DNA of 9,863 nucleotides from JAZNOQ01 sp045589215 (GTDB lineage Bacteria; Bacillota; Clostridia; Oscillospirales; CAG-272): assembly GCA_045589215.1 (NCBI GenBank), contig JAZNOQ010000067.1, positions 1 through 9,863 of the forward strand, given 5' to 3'. The position numbers and the translations under genes are program-made. The notes beneath the pieces were generated by a model. That model was given only the letters and a program-made list of their open reading frames with translations, made no database searches and was not told the DNA's origin. Positions 6,811 to 9,863 of the stretch are shown piece by piece. Numbering within the stretch: position 1 is the first letter of the stretch; each line of letters opens with the position of its first letter.

Positions 6811-6835
6811 TGTAGAACCACTGTTTGGTTGTACA
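6811..6835 (+). repeat. Operator-like inverted repeat at the transcription start
   Basis: The arms TGTAGAACCA (6811-6820) and TGGTTGTACA (6826-6835) match at 9 of 10 positions around a 5-base centre. The repeat starts within a few bases of the predicted transcript start and ends before the ribosome site at 6853. It could be a repressor operator covering the start site. In RNA it would form a stem at the 5' end of the transcript, which could stabilise the message. It has no T-run, so it is not a terminator. Confidence 0.6.
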
Positions 6836-6867
6836 AAAAATTTATGAGTTGGAAAGGAGACATTTTT

Positions 6868-8688
6868 ATGAAAAGACTTATTTCTTGTTTTGTAACCGTG
6901 ATTCTTGCTCTTTCTGTATTTTTCTCCTCCGTTCCGACATCCTCGTATAACTCCGTTGAAGCCTCAAGTATACTCTCATCAGAAGATGAATCCTTGGAAT
7001 CCAAGCGTTTTGTCGGAAAGGAAATGGCTTTTGAAAGCGATTCGGCTTATGAAACAATCCCCGTTTCAACCGTCCCCATTACCGCAGTAAGTCAACCGAC
7101 CCATTACCCTGATGAGGTTCTAAATGCGTACGAAAAGCTATGCGCATATATTCAATTGAATAATATATCTTTCGAAATACCCCTTGAAAATTTTTATGAA
7201 TCCTACTGTCTCGGTAATTATACATCTATGGAAGAATATATGCACGATTGTTATTCTGACATTTCTGCGTTAAAAGCCTCTAACATAATATCCGATTCAA
7301 GCATATCTACTCGCTCTTCTTCATCTCCTGCAAATTCGAGATGGTATTATAATACCGGTACATCGCCTAATCAAGAGCCCAATTATTCTAAATATAACCT
7401 TCTAAACATTGTCGAAAAAGGCGACATCATTCACGAAGACGCGAATGATGTAACCGGGCATATTGCAATTGTAGAGGGCATCTATTATAATTGGGTATAT
7501 GGACAATACTATATTAGGTTGATTGAGGCAATCGGATATTTTTCTTCTAGTGATGGTCAAGCTGACGGTGTTTGCCGTGGCATTTTAGATGATACCCGTC
7601 TCGACGAGCGAGAGGGTACAATTTTGAGATTGAAGGACGAATATAAAACTTCCTCTGTTATCAGTAGTGCCATATCCTTCTGCTATTCTCAAATTGGAAA
7701 AAGTTACGACATCGATGTTGTGGGACACGGTTCATCCTCCTCAGAAAGTGATTGGTATTGTTCCCAACTCGTATGGGCGGCTTTTCTAAATCAAGGCGTC
7801 GACTTAGAAGATACTTATGGTTCAGTAGTTCTTCCTGAAGAGCTTTTAGAATCTTCAAAACTAGAAGAAATTGTCTCTTATTCGACGATAGAAGAAATTT
7901 CCACCCCCGAAATCAAATTTTTATCGGCTCCTACTACAACTAGCACTAGAATCTCGTGGTATAGCATTTCAGGTGCCTCATTATATAAAATATACCGTTC
8001 GGGTGGTGCTGCCGGAACATATTCTTTAATAGACACTACCACAGACACCTCTTATACAGATACAACCGTATATGAGAACTCTAGCTTTTGTTATAAAGTA
8101 TCTGCTGTCATATCCGGTCGTGAATCCAACACCAGTAAGGTGCGTGCTGTTCGTACATCTTTTGCAGCCCCCTATATAATGTCTCTTAGCTCAACCTCCT
8201 CAAAAATCTCCATACAGTGGAGTCCCGTTTATGGAGCAACTGAATATTTTGTTTGTCGTTCCACATCCGAAAATGGAACATATTCTAGAACCGCAACAAC
8301 GAGCACTATGACATATACCGATTCAGACATTGAAGCGGGAAAAACCTACTACTATAAAGTAGAGGCATATAACGGTTCCACTCGCTTAGAAAGTCTTACC
8401 GAAAGCGTTTTACCTCAAGTTGTGAATACTCCATCTATATATTACCGTGCTTCTTTGGCAACCGGATCCATTACTGTAAAGTGGACATTTGTTCTTCCAG
8501 CCACAAAGTATTATGTATATCGCTCTACTTCCACATCATCTAATTATGAAAAGGTGGGAACAACTACAAAAACAGTATTTGTGGACACAGGACTAGAATC
8601 AGGCACAAAATATTATTACAAAATCATTGCTTCAAACGGAACGGATGATAGCCAAGCATCGGAATATAAAGGAACTACTGCATCATGA
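6868..8688 (+). CDS. Secreted permuted papain/NlpC-P60-like hydrolase with three FN3 domains
   Basis: A 606-residue protein from ATG 6868, with AAAGGAGA (6853-6860) 7 bases upstream. Earlier in-frame starts (TTG 6829, ATG 6844) lack a ribosome site. Residues 1 to about 33 form a Sec signal peptide. A helical, acidic region runs to about 155. Then 'EKGDIIHED' (about 183-191), GHIAIVEG with His198, Glu220 in 'LIEAIGY', and 'WYCSQLVWAAF' with Cys298 follow. His before Cys in this order is the mark of circularly permuted NlpC/P60 papain-like enzymes (YiiX/YycO-like). These act on amide or ester bonds, in several relatives in cell wall. Three fibronectin type III modules follow, about 346-430, 433-515 and 520-606, each with a 'Y.VYRS' strand and a 'YYYK' strand. 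No sorting signal or anchor is visible, so it is probably released or held through FN3 binding. Codons are AT-rich compared with neighbours. The substrate is unknown. Confidence 0.88.
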   Translation: MKRLISCFVTVILALSVFFSSVPTSSYNSVEASSILSSEDESLESKRFVGKEMAFESDSAYETIPVSTVPITAVSQPTHYPDEVLNAYEKLCAYIQLNNISFEIPLENFYESYCLGNYTSMEEYMHDCYSDISALKASNIISDSSISTRSSSSPANSRWYYNTGTSPNQEPNYSKYNLLNIVEKGDIIHEDANDVTGHIAIVEGIYYNWVYGQYYIRLIEAIGYFSSSDGQADGVCRGILDDTRLDEREGTILRLKDEYKTSSVISSAISFCYSQIGKSYDIDVVGHGSSSSESDWYCSQLVWAAFLNQGVDLEDTYGSVVLPEELLESSKLEEIVSYSTIEEISTPEIKFLSAPTTTSTRISWYSISGASLYKIYRSGGAAGTYSLIDTTTDTSYTDTTVYENSSFCYKVSAVISGRESNTSKVRAVRTSFAAPYIMSLSSTSSKISIQWSPVYGATEYFVCRSTSENGTYSRTATTSTMTYTDSDIEAGKTYYYKVEAYNGSTRLESLTESVLPQVVNTPSIYYRASLATGSITVKWTFVLPATKYYVYRSTSTSSNYEKVGTTTKTVFVDTGLESGTKYYYKIIASNGTDDSQASEYKGTTAS

Positions 8689-9038
8689 AATTGTGTCTTT
8701 TATTTGGTGTATATGATGGTATATGGATTTACACCTACGCGCTGACTACATTCGTTTGGCAGCTTTGGCTCTGTTTTCGTCACGGCAAGCGTTTTTCGAA
8801 ATTTCTGCCACTCCTCGTTACCGCTTCAATTATGATTCTTGCCTCGGTGACCTGCATTCCGCTTTCTTCATTTTTAGGTCCAGGTATGTTTTATTATATG
8901 ATCGCGGTAGATTGGCTCCTTCTCGGTCTCTACGGCATTGTTGTCGCTTGGCTCATTTTCGGAATGTCCGCACTGTTTCAACGCTGTCGAAAGAAAAAAA
9001 ACGAAGCGGATACGACAAACAAAACGAAAAAATTATAA
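8685..9038 (+). CDS. Small membrane protein coupled to the secreted hydrolase
   Basis: A 117-residue protein whose ATG shares four bases (ATGA) with the stop of the hydrolase gene, which points to translational coupling, since no strong ribosome site of its own is seen. Three hydrophobic segments are visible, around 10-31, 40-60 and 68-97. A short basic loop (HGKRFSK, 33-39) separates the first two, and a Lys-rich tail (100-117) is probably cytoplasmic. I recognise no family. Position suggests a job linked to the hydrolase, for example protection, localisation or export, but nothing in the sequence proves it. It ends in TAA just before a strong hairpin. Like its partner it is AT-richer than genes to either side. 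Confidence 0.72.
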   Translation: MKLCLLFGVYDGIWIYTYALTTFVWQLWLCFRHGKRFSKFLPLLVTASIMILASVTCIPLSSFLGPGMFYYMIAVDWLLLGLYGIVVAWLIFGMSALFQRCRKKKNEADTTNKTKKL

Positions 9039-9040
9039 CA

Positions 9041-9072
9041 GCCCCCCTGCCGCAGAATGAGCGGCAGGGGGC
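9041..9072 (+). terminator. Strong GC-rich hairpin ending the hydrolase operon
   Basis: The arms 9043-9053 and 9061-9071 form an 11-pair perfect stem with a 7-base loop, starting 4 bases after the TAA of the membrane-protein gene. On the plus strand only a broken T-rich tail follows (ATTAGTTCTTT). On the minus strand an interrupted run, TTATAATTTTTT, follows, so the hairpin may also stop leftward transcription. Its position makes it a convincing operon end. Confidence 0.75.
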
Positions 9073-9118
9073 ATTAGTTCTTTGTACCACATAAGAGACC
9101 GGCAAAAAGAATAAAGTA

Positions 9119-9140
9119 TTCGTATAAATTTCGTATAAAT
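9119..9140 (+). repeat. Tandem 11-bp AT-rich repeat before the dehydrogenase promoter
   Basis: TTCGTATAAAT occurs twice head to tail (9119-9129 and 9130-9140), and the second copy ends 14 bases before the -35 hexamer at 9155. The period is about one helix turn. It could act as an UP element or a small regulator site. It is short enough that chance slippage in AT-rich DNA is also possible. Confidence 0.45.
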
Positions 9141-9154
9141 TTTCAAAGTCGCCC

Positions 9155-9183
9155 TTGACAACATCCGAAACTCGTTGTATAAT
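9155..9183 (+). promoter_or_regulatory. Consensus sigma-A promoter of the G1P dehydrogenase gene
   Basis: TTGACA (9155-9160), a 17-base spacer and TATAAT (9178-9183), both perfect. Transcription should begin near 9190, with a leader of about 37 bases. AAAGGA (9210-9215) lies 11 bases before the ATG at 9227, a slightly long spacing. This strong promoter, with the strict codon use of the gene, suggests high expression. Confidence 0.88.
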
Positions 9184-9226
9184 TAAGTCTGATAAAAATT
9201 CAATTTCCGAAAGGACATAGACAGAA

Positions 9227-9863
9227 ATGGATCTTAAGAAAATTCTGAAAAATCTTGAGAATTGCCCCTGCGGCAAAAAGCACACCTTCGCGACCGAGGT
9301 CGTTGAGATCGGTCGCGGCGTCACCGAGCGCACGGGCGAAATCCTCGACAAGGCAGGCTTCCCGAAGAACGTGCTTCTCGTTGCAGACAACACCACCCTC
9401 GGCGTTTCCGCAGGCATTCTTGAGTCTCTCGACGCGGCAGGCTTCCACGTGAAGAAGCTGATCTACGAGAACATGAAGTATGCCCGCATTGAGCAGGTCA
9501 GAGAGATCGAGGCGCTTCTCCTCGACGTTGACGGCCTCATCTCGGTCGGCACCGGCTCGCTGAACGATATCTGCCGCGTTGCTTCCTTCAACAAGAAGAA
9601 GAAATTCTGCATCTTCGCGACCGCTCCCTCGATGGACGGCTTCGCATCCGATACCGCTCCGATCCTTGAAAATAACTTCAAGGCATCCTTCCAGGCAGAG
9701 CAGCCGCACGTCATTCTCGCGGACACCCGCATCCTTGCAGAATCCCCCGTAGAGCTGAAGTCCTCGGGCTTTGGCGATATGGTTGCAAAGTACATCGGTA
9801 TCGTCGACTGGAAGATCTCGAACATTCTGACCGGCGAATACTACTGTGACGCAGTTGCAAAGA
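9227..9863 (+). CDS. egsA: sn-glycerol-1-phosphate dehydrogenase family protein (partial)
   Basis: The first 212 residues of a protein cut by the window end, from ATG 9227. It begins 'MDLKKILKNLENCPCGKKH', an N-terminus seen in bacterial AraM-type proteins. It continues with a nucleotide-binding region (LLVADNTT, about 50-57, and SVGTGSLNDICR, about 106-117), ATAPSMDGFASD (about 131-142) and GFGDMVAKYIGIVDWK (about 184-199). In the family the Asp of GD.(L/V)AK is a metal ligand; the His ligands would lie past the edge. The enzymes reduce dihydroxyacetone phosphate to sn-glycerol 1-phosphate with NAD(P)H. This makes the archaeal-type glycerol phosphate enantiomer; in Bacillus the product serves heptaprenylglyceryl phosphate. 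Cytosolic. The last His in the visible part cannot tell whether the active site is complete. Related iron-type glycerol dehydrogenases are a less likely reading. Confidence 0.9.
   Translation, partial: MDLKKILKNLENCPCGKKHTFATEVVEIGRGVTERTGEILDKAGFPKNVLLVADNTTLGVSAGILESLDAAGFHVKKLIYENMKYARIEQVREIEALLLDVDGLISVGTGSLNDICRVASFNKKKKFCIFATAPSMDGFASDTAPILENNFKASFQAEQPHVILADTRILAESPVELKSSGFGDMVAKYIGIVDWKISNILTGEYYCDAVAK

Noticed and set aside
6829..6867. N-terminal extension of the hydrolase from TTG 6829 or ATG 6844
   Set aside because: The extension would cover the ribosome site at 6853-6860 and precede a normal signal peptide. ATG 6868 is the natural start.
8723..9094. Plus-strand 123-codon frame overlapping the membrane-protein gene
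   Set aside because: It lacks a ribosome site and runs through the terminator hairpin, while the frame at 8685 has hydrophobic segments and a coupled start.

Overview
The window looks like a chromosomal segment of a Gram-positive Firmicute, probably an uncultured gut-type Clostridium relative (Oscillospiraceae-like). This is an inference. It rests on strong AAAGGAGG-type ribosome sites, near-consensus housekeeping (sigma-A type) promoters, TTG and GTG starts, lipoprotein signal peptides with a Ser/Gly-rich linker, and GC-rich codon use in most genes. No tRNA, rRNA, CRISPR array, transposase or phage gene was seen.

Left part, minus strand (1-4515). Two tandem paralogous genes encode secreted lipoproteins. 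The intact copy (1529-3814) has a lipobox, a duplicated domain with an 'ILIGxTNR' motif, and a C-terminal ComEC-like metallo-beta-lactamase domain. The left copy (1-1316, cut by the window edge) matches it colinearly but has an in-frame TAG at codon 34, just after the signal peptide, while the frame stays open for about 400 codons beyond it. Each copy has its own promoter, and a good intrinsic terminator separates them. A GNAT acetyltransferase lies upstream on the same strand (3946-4515).

Middle, plus strand (4516-6664). A 152-bp divergent intergenic region holds promoters for both directions. A two-gene operon follows: an unrecognised 149-residue protein, then a MurE-type Mur ligase. The ligase starts at a TTG inside the end of the first gene. 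It has the normal Mur catalytic motifs, but DNPD where diaminopimelate-adding MurE enzymes have DNPR.

Right part, plus strand (6665-9863). A clearly AT-richer block (6665-9038) carries a secreted permuted papain/NlpC-P60-like hydrolase with three fibronectin type III domains. It is coupled by a 4-base overlap to a small three-helix membrane protein. Its promoter is flanked by a direct-repeat pair (21-bp period) and a 10-bp inverted repeat, suggesting dedicated control. After a strong hairpin, base composition returns to GC-rich with a gene cut by the window end, encoding an AraM/EgsA-type sn-glycerol-1-phosphate dehydrogenase.

Surface biology is the recurring theme: surface lipoproteins, wall-precursor synthesis, a secreted hydrolase and a polar lipid/glycerol phosphate enzyme. 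The points most worth checking are the amber-interrupted lipoprotein paralog, the hydrolase/membrane-protein pair with its unusual promoter, and the MurE DNPD motif.
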